Assembly (NCBI RefSeq): GCF_030384665.1
Contig: NC_083673.1
Coordinates: forward strand, 3,533,008-3,597,007
Reading direction: 5' to 3'
Length of the DNA: 64,000 bases
DNA from: Lodderomyces elongisporus
Taxonomy: Eukaryota; Ascomycota; Pichiomycetes; Serinales; Debaryomycetaceae
A program made the position numbers and the translations under genes. Below, one piece after another: positions 1 to 11,267 of this stretch. The notes under the pieces were generated by a model. That model was not told where the DNA came from and ran no database searches. It was given only the letters and a program-made list of their open reading frames with translations. The stretch's first letter is position 1; each line of letters opens with the position of its first letter.

Positions 1-37
1 ACTACACACAGTTTCCATTTAATTTTTTCACTGCAAC

Positions 38-3000
38 ATGAAGATTAAAGAGAGAGATTATATTCGTCGAATGGAGGAGATGGACGAGTCTGTTCGTCAT
101 CTCCTCGACGAGCTAAAGAGCGCTAGTGATTCGGATTTTCCCATCAAATTGATGGCAAATGTGCATTGGAACCGCGCAAGAGGTGATCTCTTGCATTGGG
201 TGCCAGTGCTCAATAGAATTGATCTGATATTGGAGAAATACATTACGGAGTACGGTTTGGAAAGCGATTATCCCAAGTTGAGGTTGATTTCAAGTAAGGA
301 TTCCAAAGTGATCTGCGCGTGTTTGGCATTTACAAAGACACTTTTGAAAAATTGCTCAGACAACCAGATTTACTCAAGTACAGAAAGAATTTACGCGTTA
401 CTCAACACCCCAACATCAGACGTTAGATTAAAAGCTCTAGAAGTTGCCGTGATTTTTGGCGAGAGATACGCCAATGCCGGCTCTTCTAGGTTCTCACCAC
501 CGAAAAATGTAAAGGAAAAAGTCTTGGAACTTGCCAAGTCTTACCCCCCATTAGTACCACCAGACTGTCCAGTACGTGCGGAGGACGAGCGAAACAAGAG
601 TCTGGATGGTAAAACAAGCATTGTTGGAGACCACTATAACTTTGTCGATACTTTAGATCCTGAAAAACCTTTACCAAAAAGATGGAAAGGTATTTATTTC
701 CAGTACTACAAGTCTGCAGTATCTGGAAAAAAAGACAATGAACCCCTGCGAAAGAAACGATCTACAGGACCAGGGGCATCGACGGCAACAGGGCAGAACG
801 GCGATGAGGATGGCACTCTTGTTGAAGGGTTGCAAACATTTGCCATTCCGGAAAGCCTGGTTGCTAAGATGAGCTTGCAACAAATTCTTAGCAAGGGAAG
901 TGAGTCCTTACCTAAAAGTTCCTGGTTCCAGTTCCTGATGATGGCGGAAAATGTCAAGTCCTTGAACAGTCAATCCAAGGAGGCATTTGCATTGAGAGAG
1001 AAGCTTATTCAAATCAAATGCTTGGCCGTTGGTTACTGTTGCTGTACCATGTCAAACCAAAACACCTCGTTCAAGTTACTCGAAGCCGAGCCCTATATTT
1101 TCAGCTTTTTGGTCGACGCCATACTGCCGGACAGTAGGCAACAAATACCAGCGCCAGTTTATGGTGCGGCAATGAAGGCGTTGGAGTGTATAAGTATGAA
1201 GAGGGCATGGGGAAGAGATATTTTGCAGAGCATGGGCGGGAATGTCAATCATGGAATATTGTTTCAGTGTTTAAGAAATATTAGAGAACTGGCATCGACA
1301 AATCAGCAAGGTTTCGAAGAAGAAATTCACATGCCCTTTTTTAACATGCTTAGCCATATGATCAAGACCAAAAGTTTGTTGCCTCGTTTAACTTCAGGCG
1401 GGTTGCTCCTAGACTTGATTCCATTTTTGGATTTGGATTCAAAATACCAATGGACATGTTCTGCTGCTGTTTACTTGCTATATTTGTGTATGTCAGGAAC
1501 GCCAGATTCAATTGATACTTTTATTGCGAATGATGGGTTTACGAAACTCATTAATGCAGTTGGAAAGCAAGTAGATTTGCATTTAACCAATCCACACTAT
1601 GATTCGTCTTTAGGTGAAGTACCACAATATACTACGATCCCAATACGAAGCGTCAATTTGCTCAAAAACTTGATGCGTCTTGTTGCCGATCTACTCAACT
1701 CTGATCACGGTGATAGGCTTCGTAATCTTTTTGACTCGCCTATATTAGGCAGTTTTAACAAGATATTCACTCACCCTTTAACTTTTGGACCGCAAATCTT
1801 ATCTTTCACGGTAGACTCGGTCTTTTACATTATCCATAATGAGCCAACAGCTTTTTCAATATTGAATGAGGCTCAGGTTGTCAATACGTTGTTGAACAAT
1901 TATGGGTCCTTATTCTTACCTTCTAGTCAGTTGGTCATGTCTCTTGCGGAAGTTCTTGGTGCAATTTCATTGAACAAAGCCGGCTTGGATAAAGTTATTG
2001 AAAATAATAGCGTTGAGGTATTTTTCAAATACTTTTTCGACTTGAAAGTGGCAAGGGTAATGGTTGATTCCGATATGGCTACAAATGTTGGATGCTCAAT
2101 TGATGAATTGGGTCGCCATTACTCACAATTGAAGCCAATTATTTTGGACCAAACATTGAAATTAATTGAAAAAATGCCTGAATATGTCGATCAGCGATTG
2201 AAAGGCGTGCAACTCTACCAGCCACCACAAGGGGAAGCAAAAGGTTTGTTCTTTGAAAGTAAATCAGAGACGATTTCGGTGAACTTTAGAAACGAAGAAG
2301 TAAATAGTTCAAATGATGACCAAAACAATGATTCTAAGAATGGTACTGAAAGTCAAGTGCACAGTTGGGATAATGGTGCTTATACTTTTATGCTCGATAA
2401 TGTTTACTTCTTTCTTAGCGGATTATTCCAAGATAGTGGTCAATGGGGTGCAGATGCTGTGAAGAAAATACCTTTTGATGCTTGGCTCAAATTTTTGACG
2501 CTACAAAATGCACCATACGATTACTTTTTGTCCAATGGTCTTACCGCATTATTAGTAACACTCAAGTATCTTGATGAAGAGGATGCAGAGTATTCTATTC
2601 ATAAAATGACAGATGAATTGGCAGATCAATTAAAAACAGATATAGTTTCAAAATACATCAACTATGAAGGCGACGGATCCTTTTTTGCAAGCATTAGTCA
2701 AGACGAAGCTAACTCTTTGATTCAACATTTAAACACTATAAATATCCTATTGTTTATGTTGACTGAGATTTACATCAATTTGGCTCTTGACTCTGATAGG
2801 ATCAGACAAATCTTGCAAATATTTGGAGTTCATTCATTTTTAGGTGGCAGTTTGTGCAAGTTCTTGCTGCGCAGCATTACCGAAGAAGCTATATTACAAG
2901 CTACAACTCCAGATGAGGTTCTTAAGTTAACATCAAACTTTCCCGCAGATAGTCCGCCGCTCCAGATCTACAGTAGTGATCCTTCGAAAAAAGAGGCAAA

Positions 3001-6000
3001 CACTTTGGGAACAAATGCAAAGTTCAAGAATGTTCTCCAACTTCGCACTTTGAACTACTATTCGCAAGGATATATTTCCCTTGTATTAGCCACAACTGTG
3101 AGAGCATGTTTACCAAAGCGTCATGACCACCCAATAGACCAGCTGAGACGTGATGGAGTTGAAATTTTGTTGTCAATTGCACAAGGCTTAACTGATGCGT
3201 TTAATACTGGCCTTCATCAGCAGCAACAGCAACAGCAACATGAAAATGAAAATGAACATGACTCAAAATTATTTGTCCATGAAATGTATTTGCTAGTCTT
3301 GTCCAATATCATCTTGTACATTTTGAGCCAAAAGGAAAAAGGCAAGGATGTTGTTTACACTCCGTTTGCTATTGCATTGTTCCAGCTTGGGTTTTTTGAA
3401 AGTTTGAACAAGGCGGCTATTTCCATGTGGAATAGCTTACTAAACATGGACGTTGAAGAGGTGAAGGCCACGTTGGATTTGAAATATATAAAGTCTGTTC
3501 CGGGTAGTATTGTCAAGAATGCATCAAGCCAAATGTTTTTGATTTATGCCAGGATCGTCAATGCTGATGATGTGGCACCTATATCATTTGTCAAAGGTTA
3601 TTTCCATACCGGTTACTCTTCAAATATAGACGCCGAGGTTATATCATCGTTTTTGATTCAAATTCGTGGTGAAGCTCTTGAGTTGTTGACAAGCTTGGTT
3701 TCTAGAGAAAATGCTGCAATATTCAAAGATTCCGAATCTTGCAAAAACGTGCCTTCGCCATTGATTGATCAATTGGTTCATATTGCACAAAACGTATTCA
3801 AGGGAGATAAAGAGCTGAATAGGGCTGAATTTGTGCCATTAGATACTCGTTTAGTGTCTCCTCCAGAAGATCAAGTTGCATACTTGATCTCATTGGGAAT
3901 GACGGAGTCGCAAGCAAATCATTATTTCGACCACCACAAAAATGTACGAGACTTGAGTATAGGAATTCCCATGACGTGTCCTATTTTTCTGGATATAAAG
4001 GAAGATCAGTGGAAGGCATTTGCCGATGAATATGCTTCAGCTGATGTCGACTTTAGTATCGAGCTCAAAGAATTTACAAAGGTTCTGAAGATTCTTGAGA
4101 AAAGAGAAAAGTCATGGTCTACCCATACATGGCTTGATATTGCCACTTTATATCCTCGCGCTACACCAGCTATTGCCAATCTCTTCACTACTTTGTCTAA
4201 GAAAAATGTGTTTTCTGAAATTTTGTGTGAAGCCAACAAGTTTCCTGAGAAGATTGGTGGTGAACGCTTTGCCGTTTTACTTCGTTTGATAGCGTTAGTT
4301 TTGCGAACAAATGTATCGAATGCGGCATTTCCAAAAGAGCTTACAAATCTTTTCCAACGTATTCACATTACTCAAGAAAATGTTAATGAAGAGTATGCTC
4401 AGTATTTAATGGCACTTTTTGAGCAAATCTTGTTGTACCAAGATGTACCAGATGCAGAGGAGACAAAGCATGCTTCGATCATTCCCAAGACTTTATCTTA
4501 TTTTGGAGAGAAGGAAAAGCTTATGGATACTATGCTTGAGTCACTTACGCAAATAAAAGATGTAAAGGATGGCAAAACAGCCAACACTATTGCTCGAGTA
4601 TTGGCCATATATGCTAAACATTATGCATATGCAACTGAGATTGCTAGTCTTCCTTTGATAGCCTCGCTTTTGAAATCGGTCAGGGACGAGTCTCTTGAGA
4701 AACTTGTTCGTGAATCTTTGAAAACAAGTTTGGTTCTTATTTTCCGAGGCTCTTTTGAAACTCGCGATGTAATACATTCAATCATGAAGTATGAGGTTGA
4801 TGGTGTTTTTGCAAGGGGCTATAGACAAACAAAAAGTTTAAGGGCGATGTTGAAGGATAATTTCCAACTTGTGTTTAGAGACCCAAAGGCGTTAACCGAT
4901 GTATTGGAAACGGAAATTATACTTGACGCATTTAGTGGATCACAGCCTCTTTCACATGATATCAAGGTAACGAAGACTAAGCCTGATCCTAAATTAAAAA
5001 CATCAATATCATCAACAGCTGGTGCAGCTGGTGCTCCAGATGCTCCAGATGCTCCAGCTTCAGCAAACTCAATACCTACAACTACGATTTCTGCAACGGG
5101 AGAGCCTGACCATCGTTCAGGAGCTGCTTCCCAAGATGGTGTTGATAAGTCAACAATAAATGCATATGCAGTGAATTTCCTCATGCTTGAATTAATGGAT
5201 ATTGCCAAGAAAGATGTTTATTCCGATCCAAAGAATGATGAACAGGAGACTACTAGCAAAGATGCGAAAAAGCCAGATTTAAATTCTAATCCAAACTTTG
5301 CTTATGCATGTTACCTTTTGCAAACCTTGGCTGAGTTATTGGCTTCCTACAAGCAAGCCAAATTTAATTTCTTGACGTATTCGAGAAAGAAACAAGCAGA
5401 AACAAAGTTGAGATTTACTTCGTTGAATTTTTTTATGCATCAATTGATTCCAACACAGCCATTTGAAGATGTTTCTGAAACTGTTGCTGAGCGGAAGCGT
5501 GCAATTTCATCACTTGCTAAAGTTGCATTGATGTCCTTGGTGTCAACACAGCTACTTGATGATGAAGAAGTATTGAAACTGAAGAAAGAGGATCCCGACT
5601 TGGCTTTGATTAGAAGGTTTGTTGTGGATTTACTTTTGAAAGTTTTGAAAGAAACATCGACTCTGACTGCTTTAGCAAGAGATAGGTATGGTAAATTGCT
5701 TGATTTGTTGGACTTGACTACAACATTTATCTCTTCGAAAAATAGGGAGTCACTTGCTTCTGCTTTGGATAAAGAGTCGACAAAGCATGACTTGTTTTAT
5801 ATGACTAGAGTTTATTCTGAGAAGCAAATGTCAACTACATTAACGAGTTTGATTGCTGAATTTGATCTAAACTATCCTGACATTGAAAAAGTTGTTAAAT
5901 CTGCGTTGAAACCTATTACCATATTGGGAAAGAATAAAATTGATTATCAAGAATCTTTTGCAGAAGAAGGAAATGGAGAAGGAGACGAGGATGATATTGT

Positions 6001-9000
6001 TCCAGATGATGAAGATAATGAGGAGGAAAGAGATGATACTCCGGATTTGTTTCGTCACTCTACATTGGGAATGTATGATTTGGAAGTTGAAAGTGAAGAA
6101 GATGATTATGATGAAGATGGTTTAGAAGTGGTTATGTCTGGAGATGATATTGACGGTGATAGCTTATCTGACCTTTCAGCAGAAGATTCTGGAGTCGATG
6201 ATGATGATGATGATGATGATGCTCATGGCGATATGGAAGAAGAGGATGACATGGGAGAAGGTGTTGATATTGAAATGAGAAGCCGTGCTTCTGACGACGA
6301 CGATGATGATGATGATTCGGGCGACGACTCCGAAGGTAGTAGCCTTGATGATATTGAAATCATTGATGAATTGGATATCGATTCTAGTGACGAAGAAGGA
6401 GATTTTGATGAAGACGATATAATCGTTGATGTGGATGGAGTGCACCCTGGCGAGTATTCCGATGCTGTTGATGATGATGATGAAGAAGAAGAAGATGATG
6501 ATTCTAGCAGCTATGATGAAGAAGAGCTAGAGGGTTGGATTGAGGAACTCGAAGGTGATGCCAGTGACGATCAAACATCTTCAGCACCTCGTGCTTCGAG
6601 AAGACGTATGGTTCAAGGTGATGATGATCGTGATGTCGACGATGAGTCAGATGGCAATGCTAGTGATTTTGAAGGTGATGAGGACGAAGGGGATGGACTA
6701 GGAGGAACAGGAACAAGAACAGGAACAGGTCGTGGATTTGAAGTTAGAATGGTTACCCCAGATCATGGATTGCGCAGAATATTTAATCAAGCTGATCTTA
6801 CTCAATTTAGTGGTAACCCCGGTAATGCATTTTCGATGCTCGTGGATGGACTTTTCCGAGACAGCAGTTTTAGAGGCACGATTGATTATGACAACCAAGG
6901 TCGTGTTGGCATTCCCAGCATTGGAACTCTCTTCGAGAGCATGCTTCATATGGGTCATGGCCATGGTGAAGGTGGCCATATTTTCAAATGTCATATAAAA
7001 TCAACCAAGGAGCGTTGGTCTGAAGCTGTTTCCATGTTTGATCCACCAAATATTGATCTCATGATTGAAAAAATCATTCCTGGTATTGTCAATAGAATTG
7101 AAGGTCCAAGTATTGAGGCATATAGAAAAAGGCAAGAAGAGTTGGATAGAATAAAGAAGGAACAGGAAGAAAAAAGACGTAAACAAATTGAAGAAGAGCA
7201 AAAACGTCTTGAGGAAGAGGCTGAGGCAGCTGCTGCAAGGAGGAGACAACAAAGCGAGAATGCTGCAAGTGATGCAGGAGACACGGAAGCAGAAGGAGCA
7301 ACTGCTCAGCGTGATCCAGTGTTTGTTCGAATTGGAGATAGAGATGTGGACATTAGCGGCACCGATATCGATCCTGATTACATAATGGCTCTTCCTGAAG
7401 ACATGAGGGAAGAAGTGCTTGCGCTGTATGTTCGCGAAAGACGAGCAAATGCAACAAGAAGCAATTCGGATGCGCGTGAAATTGATCCAGACTTTTTGGA
7501 TGCATTGCCAGGAAATGTACGTGAGGAAATTCTCCAGCTGGAATCATTTGCTAGACGATATGCATCAATGAGTAGTGGTTCACGAAATGTGTTTGAAGAT
7601 GCAATGGATGGATTTGGTGAAATAGATGAAGAAGAAGATGATGATGATGGTCAGGACGTGGACGAGGAAGAGGATGAGGATGAGGAGGATGAAAGCAACC
7701 TCGGAGAAGACAATGTTGGTGAGAACGGTGGAAATGAGTCTAGCCGTCGTCGTCATCATCATCGTCGTAGCCGTCGCCGTTCAAGTGCAGCCAATAATGC
7801 GGGCACAAATCGTACAAGTAAAGCAAAGAACAGTAGTAAGATTTACTTTACCCCACTTGTTGATAAGGCGGGTATTGCATCTATTGTGCGTCTTATATTC
7901 TCGCCTTTGCCAATTCCTCAAAGAGAACAAATTTTCCAAACGTTGCATTATATTTGCCATAACAAGCAGAGCAGAGTTGACATCATCAACATGATGCTTA
8001 GCGTTTTGAGTGAGGGTTTCACTTCTCACAAGCTGATGCAAATGATGTTTTCGCAAGTTTGCAGTCGCGCTTCCAATAGAGATGGTAAATGGAAGTTGCC
8101 ACAGAATACCACACCTATCTCTGTAGCCATTCAGTTTATTGAGTCTGTTGATTATTTGCTTGAACGCAATAGTCATTTGAGGTACTTTTTATTGGCAGAG
8201 CACGATAATCCATATTTGTCAAAGAAGCAAAGCAAGAAGGTTGGCAAAGAAGGGAAATTTCAAATCAATTTTCTCATTAAATTGTTGAATAATAGATTAC
8301 TCGCAGACGATCAAACTTTTGCGGATATTTTGGCAAGAGTCCTTCAATTATCCACACGTCCATTGAATGGGTTCAAGAATATCGCAAATGACCAAACTCC
8401 GCCCTTTCCATACCCTTTTATTCCAGATGATAACTTTGGGCTTATTGTCAAGATACTTACAGCAAATGAGTGTTCAAATTCGACATTTAGACAAACAATT
8501 AGCGCTATGCAAAACCTTTCTGTGTTGTCAAACGCTCAAAAATTGTTTACTCAAGAATTGTCAGAACGGGCAAGCGAGTATGGAGGCAAAATCATTGTGG
8601 ATTTGCACAAGTTGACAAAAGAGTTAGCTGAGGGAGAAGCAACAAATGCGAAATCGTTTATGAACTTTAGTGCTCATTCCTCTGATCAAGCCAAGTTATT
8701 GAGGGTATTAACTGCTCTTGATTACATGCACGAGAAGAAAAATGATAAAAAGGAAAATCAAGCACAAGAGCCGGAGGGCGAGATTGAAGAATTGACCAAG
8801 CTTTACAAAAGTTTATCTTTGGGAACACTTTGGGATGCATTGAGTGAATGTTTGCGTGTTTTGGAGAAGAATCCAAGCTTGATCTATATTGCAAATGCAT
8901 TGTTGCCATTAATTGAAGCACTTATGGTTGTTTGCAAACATTGTAAAGTGGCAAACCTTTCTTTAAGCCAAACGAATAATGTCAATAATGGTAATAATAA

Positions 9001-10327
9001 CAACAATACAAGCAATGCTGCCAAGTATGAGTTGAAGAAGGTTGATTTTACCAAAGAGCCAATTGAATCGTTGTTCTTTTCCTTTACGGATGAGCATAAA
9101 AAGATCTTAAACTCTATGGTGAGAGCTAATGCCAATTTGATGAGTGGACCGTTTGGAATGTTAGTGAAGAATCCGAGAGTTTTAGAGTTTGATAACAAGA
9201 AGAATTTCTTTGACCGCAAGTTGCATGAAAACAAAGAAGAGCAGCCTAAGTTGGCAGTTGATGTTCGTCGTGAGCAAGTGTTTTTGGATTCTTATAGGTC
9301 ATTGTTCTTCAAGAACAAGGATGAATTTAAGAACTCCAAGTTGGAAATCACATTTAAGGGAGAATTGGGTATTGATGCTGGTGGTGTTACTAGGGAATGG
9401 TACCAAGTGTTGAGCAGACAGATGTTTAATCCTGATTATGCCTTGTTTACTCCAGTTGTTTCGGACTCCAATACATTCCACCCTAACAGGACGTCGTACA
9501 TCAATCCTGAACATTTGTCGTTTTTCAAGTTCATTGGCCGGATTATTGGTAAAGCTATTTACGATAATTGTTTCCTTGATTGCCATTTCACAAGAGCTGT
9601 GTATAAGAGGATTTTGGGTCAACCTCAATCATTAAAGGATATGGAGACCTTGGACCTTGAGTATTACAAGTCATTGCTCTGGATGTTGGAGAATGATATT
9701 ACTGATGTTATTACCGAGACATTTAGTGTTGAGACAGATGATTATGGTGAACACAAGGTGATTGACTTGATTGAGAATGGAAGAGATACACCGGTCACAG
9801 AGGAAAACAAGCATGAGTATGTCAAGAAAGTTGTTGAGTACAAGCTTCAAACTTCAGTTGAAGAACAGATGGAGAATTTCCTTATAGGATTCCATGAGAT
9901 TATTCCAAAGGAATTGGTTGCAATTTTTGATGAGAAGGAATTGGAGTTGTTGATTTCGGGATTGCCTGATATTGATGTTCATGATTGGCAATTGCATTCT
10001 ACTTATAGTAACTACTCGCCATCGTCATTACAAATCCAATGGTTTTGGAGAGCAGTGAAGTCGTTTGACAATGAAGAAAGAGCGAGATTATTGCAATTTG
10101 CCACTGGTACCTCGAAAGTTCCGTTAAATGGTTTCAAGGAATTGAGTGGCGCTAGTGGAACAAGTAAGTTTAGTATTCATCGTGATTATGGTTCTACTGA
10201 TAGGTTGCCTTCATCGCACACGTGCTTCAACCAGATTGATTTGCCAGCCTATGAAAATTATGAGACTTTAAGAGGTGCATTGTTGATGGCCATTACTGAA
10301 GGACACGAAGGTTTTGGTTTAGCATAA
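38..10327 (+). CDS. TOM1: TOM1, giant HECT-type E3 ubiquitin ligase
   Basis: This 3429-residue protein matches fungal Tom1 and metazoan HUWE1 in length and layout. The family ubiquitinates excess histones, unassembled ribosomal proteins and mRNA-export factors, mainly in the nucleus. The N-terminal half is armadillo-like helical sequence of the DUF908/DUF913 type. A UBA-like stretch (VAYLISLGMTESQANHYF) lies near residues 1277-1307. A very long acidic region of Asp/Glu runs lies about 1975-2220. Two UBM-like ubiquitin-binding motifs follow near 2445 (DPDYIMALPEDMREEVL) and 2490 (DPDFLDALPGNVREEIL). The C-terminal HECT domain starts near 3070 and contains GIDAGGVTREWY. The catalytic cysteine is C3396 in HTCFNQIDLP, and the protein ends in GHEGFGLA, a usual HECT terminus. 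Only 37 bases of upstream DNA are in the window. A short Gln run sits near 1065. It converges with the next gene across about 205 bp. Confidence 0.96.
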   Translation: MKIKERDYIRRMEEMDESVRHLLDELKSASDSDFPIKLMANVHWNRARGDLLHWVPVLNRIDLILEKYITEYGLESDYPKLRLISSKDSKVICACLAFTKTLLKNCSDNQIYSSTERIYALLNTPTSDVRLKALEVAVIFGERYANAGSSRFSPPKNVKEKVLELAKSYPPLVPPDCPVRAEDERNKSLDGKTSIVGDHYNFVDTLDPEKPLPKRWKGIYFQYYKSAVSGKKDNEPLRKKRSTGPGASTATGQNGDEDGTLVEGLQTFAIPESLVAKMSLQQILSKGSESLPKSSWFQFLMMAENVKSLNSQSKEAFALREKLIQIKCLAVGYCCCTMSNQNTSFKLLEAEPYIFSFLVDAILPDSRQQIPAPVYGAAMKALECISMKRAWGRDILQSMGGNVNHGILFQCLRNIRELASTNQQGFEEEIHMPFFNMLSHMIKTKSLLPRLTSGGLLLDLIPFLDLDSKYQWTCSAAVYLLYLCMSGTPDSIDTFIANDGFTKLINAVGKQVDLHLTNPHYDSSLGEVPQYTTIPIRSVNLLKNLMRLVADLLNSDHGDRLRNLFDSPILGSFNKIFTHPLTFGPQILSFTVDSVFYIIHNEPTAFSILNEAQVVNTLLNNYGSLFLPSSQLVMSLAEVLGAISLNKAGLDKVIENNSVEVFFKYFFDLKVARVMVDSDMATNVGCSIDELGRHYSQLKPIILDQTLKLIEKMPEYVDQRLKGVQLYQPPQGEAKGLFFESKSETISVNFRNEEVNSSNDDQNNDSKNGTESQVHSWDNGAYTFMLDNVYFFLSGLFQDSGQWGADAVKKIPFDAWLKFLTLQNAPYDYFLSNGLTALLVTLKYLDEEDAEYSIHKMTDELADQLKTDIVSKYINYEGDGSFFASISQDEANSLIQHLNTINILLFMLTEIYINLALDSDRIRQILQIFGVHSFLGGSLCKFLLRSITEEAILQATTPDEVLKLTSNFPADSPPLQIYSSDPSKKEANTLGTNAKFKNVLQLRTLNYYSQGYISLVLATTVRACLPKRHDHPIDQLRRDGVEILLSIAQGLTDAFNTGLHQQQQQQQHENENEHDSKLFVHEMYLLVLSNIILYILSQKEKGKDVVYTPFAIALFQLGFFESLNKAAISMWNSLLNMDVEEVKATLDLKYIKSVPGSIVKNASSQMFLIYARIVNADDVAPISFVKGYFHTGYSSNIDAEVISSFLIQIRGEALELLTSLVSRENAAIFKDSESCKNVPSPLIDQLVHIAQNVFKGDKELNRAEFVPLDTRLVSPPEDQVAYLISLGMTESQANHYFDHHKNVRDLSIGIPMTCPIFLDIKEDQWKAFADEYASADVDFSIELKEFTKVLKILEKREKSWSTHTWLDIATLYPRATPAIANLFTTLSKKNVFSEILCEANKFPEKIGGERFAVLLRLIALVLRTNVSNAAFPKELTNLFQRIHITQENVNEEYAQYLMALFEQILLYQDVPDAEETKHASIIPKTLSYFGEKEKLMDTMLESLTQIKDVKDGKTANTIARVLAIYAKHYAYATEIASLPLIASLLKSVRDESLEKLVRESLKTSLVLIFRGSFETRDVIHSIMKYEVDGVFARGYRQTKSLRAMLKDNFQLVFRDPKALTDVLETEIILDAFSGSQPLSHDIKVTKTKPDPKLKTSISSTAGAAGAPDAPDAPASANSIPTTTISATGEPDHRSGAASQDGVDKSTINAYAVNFLMLELMDIAKKDVYSDPKNDEQETTSKDAKKPDLNSNPNFAYACYLLQTLAELLASYKQAKFNFLTYSRKKQAETKLRFTSLNFFMHQLIPTQPFEDVSETVAERKRAISSLAKVALMSLVSTQLLDDEEVLKLKKEDPDLALIRRFVVDLLLKVLKETSTLTALARDRYGKLLDLLDLTTTFISSKNRESLASALDKESTKHDLFYMTRVYSEKQMSTTLTSLIAEFDLNYPDIEKVVKSALKPITILGKNKIDYQESFAEEGNGEGDEDDIVPDDEDNEEERDDTPDLFRHSTLGMYDLEVESEEDDYDEDGLEVVMSGDDIDGDSLSDLSAEDSGVDDDDDDDDAHGDMEEEDDMGEGVDIEMRSRASDDDDDDDDSGDDSEGSSLDDIEIIDELDIDSSDEEGDFDEDDIIVDVDGVHPGEYSDAVDDDDEEEEDDDSSSYDEEELEGWIEELEGDASDDQTSSAPRASRRRMVQGDDDRDVDDESDGNASDFEGDEDEGDGLGGTGTRTGTGRGFEVRMVTPDHGLRRIFNQADLTQFSGNPGNAFSMLVDGLFRDSSFRGTIDYDNQGRVGIPSIGTLFESMLHMGHGHGEGGHIFKCHIKSTKERWSEAVSMFDPPNIDLMIEKIIPGIVNRIEGPSIEAYRKRQEELDRIKKEQEEKRRKQIEEEQKRLEEEAEAAAARRRQQSENAASDAGDTEAEGATAQRDPVFVRIGDRDVDISGTDIDPDYIMALPEDMREEVLALYVRERRANATRSNSDAREIDPDFLDALPGNVREEILQLESFARRYASMSSGSRNVFEDAMDGFGEIDEEEDDDDGQDVDEEEDEDEEDESNLGEDNVGENGGNESSRRRHHHRRSRRRSSAANNAGTNRTSKAKNSSKIYFTPLVDKAGIASIVRLIFSPLPIPQREQIFQTLHYICHNKQSRVDIINMMLSVLSEGFTSHKLMQMMFSQVCSRASNRDGKWKLPQNTTPISVAIQFIESVDYLLERNSHLRYFLLAEHDNPYLSKKQSKKVGKEGKFQINFLIKLLNNRLLADDQTFADILARVLQLSTRPLNGFKNIANDQTPPFPYPFIPDDNFGLIVKILTANECSNSTFRQTISAMQNLSVLSNAQKLFTQELSERASEYGGKIIVDLHKLTKELAEGEATNAKSFMNFSAHSSDQAKLLRVLTALDYMHEKKNDKKENQAQEPEGEIEELTKLYKSLSLGTLWDALSECLRVLEKNPSLIYIANALLPLIEALMVVCKHCKVANLSLSQTNNVNNGNNNNNTSNAAKYELKKVDFTKEPIESLFFSFTDEHKKILNSMVRANANLMSGPFGMLVKNPRVLEFDNKKNFFDRKLHENKEEQPKLAVDVRREQVFLDSYRSLFFKNKDEFKNSKLEITFKGELGIDAGGVTREWYQVLSRQMFNPDYALFTPVVSDSNTFHPNRTSYINPEHLSFFKFIGRIIGKAIYDNCFLDCHFTRAVYKRILGQPQSLKDMETLDLEYYKSLLWMLENDITDVITETFSVETDDYGEHKVIDLIENGRDTPVTEENKHEYVKKVVEYKLQTSVEEQMENFLIGFHEIIPKELVAIFDEKELELLISGLPDIDVHDWQLHSTYSNYSPSSLQIQWFWRAVKSFDNEERARLLQFATGTSKVPLNGFKELSGASGTSKFSIHRDYGSTDRLPSSHTCFNQIDLPAYENYETLRGALLMAITEGHEGFGLA

Positions 10328-10532
10328 GTCATTGTTGCTTTATTAATTAAAGTGTATATTATTGTCGTTTAAAAATTTTAAAGTTATTTAAATAAACTCA
10401 GGATATTTTCTCTATTAAACTCTATTGATTCTATAAATAGTAAAAAGATGAATAAATAAACAAATAAATAAATAGATGAAAGAAGGAGGGGAAAAAGAGA
10501 AAAGAGTAATATTTGCAATCACATCTAGAACT

Positions 10533-11267
10533 CTATAATGCTTCAGCAGCAAGGGTTTCCAAGTCCTCTGTATCAACCATATTCTTGACCAATTCAAAGT
10601 TGACTTTATTGACAGCTTCATTCTTTTCATCCAAAAGATTACAATGTTTCAATATCTCTTCAGGTGGAATTGTTGTTCTTCCGTTTTTAAACACGTATTT
10701 TGTCAATGCAATTGCGTTAACCTTTTTGTTGCTCTTGCCGTTTGTAGTTGTGAATACGCTCAAAACAAAGAGCCATTTCTTATCCCATGCCAAGATTCTT
10801 GAGCTAATATCGAATTTTTGCAATGGTTTTAATTCCTTTTTGAATTGACATTGCACTGTTGCAACCGGAACATATGGAAAATTGCCAACCTCTCTTTTGC
10901 GTCCCTTTCCGTACTTGCCCATCTTATTTTCGTAGCAAAACCACCAAAATGGCTGTACTATACGGGTGAGAAGCTTTGTACGTGCAATGTCCAAGTCTAA
11001 AAAGTATGTTGAGTTGGATTTGTGGAGGTACATATCCAATTCCAAAGGCGAAACACGCGAATGAAGTGTTACTGATTTGAAAAGAGACAGTGGTTGAGCA
11101 TACTTGAATGTGTTATACGTAGTATAGTTTTCAGTAGCTGGGATGAATAGAGATGGACCTAAACCACGAATGCATTGGTAGTAGAAACGGACAACATAGG
11201 CGAATGGAATTGTCTTGTGTGAGATTATGAGGAAAAGTAGTAAAAGTAAAATGGTGGTTGATATCAT
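10533..11267 (-). CDS. THEM6/YBR096W-like hot-dog-fold membrane protein
   Basis: This 244-residue protein has one N-terminal hydrophobic segment (residues about 2-20), then a thioesterase-like hot-dog region. The pattern RVSPLELDMYLHKSNSTYFL followed by DLDIARTKLL is the signature of the THEM6 family (human THEM6, S. cerevisiae YBR096W). Family members sit in the ER membrane and their substrate is not established. Length agrees with the yeast homologue (about 230 residues). I see no convincing complete catalytic triad, so thioesterase activity is not claimed. The gene converges with TOM1 and diverges from the unidentified gene at 11837 across about 570 bp of low-complexity DNA. Confidence 0.85.
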   Translation of the reverse strand: MISTTILLLLLFLIISHKTIPFAYVVRFYYQCIRGLGPSLFIPATENYTTYNTFKYAQPLSLFKSVTLHSRVSPLELDMYLHKSNSTYFLDLDIARTKLLTRIVQPFWWFCYENKMGKYGKGRKREVGNFPYVPVATVQCQFKKELKPLQKFDISSRILAWDKKWLFVLSVFTTTNGKSNKKVNAIALTKYVFKNGRTTIPPEEILKHCNLLDEKNEAVNKVNFELVKNMVDTEDLETLAAEAL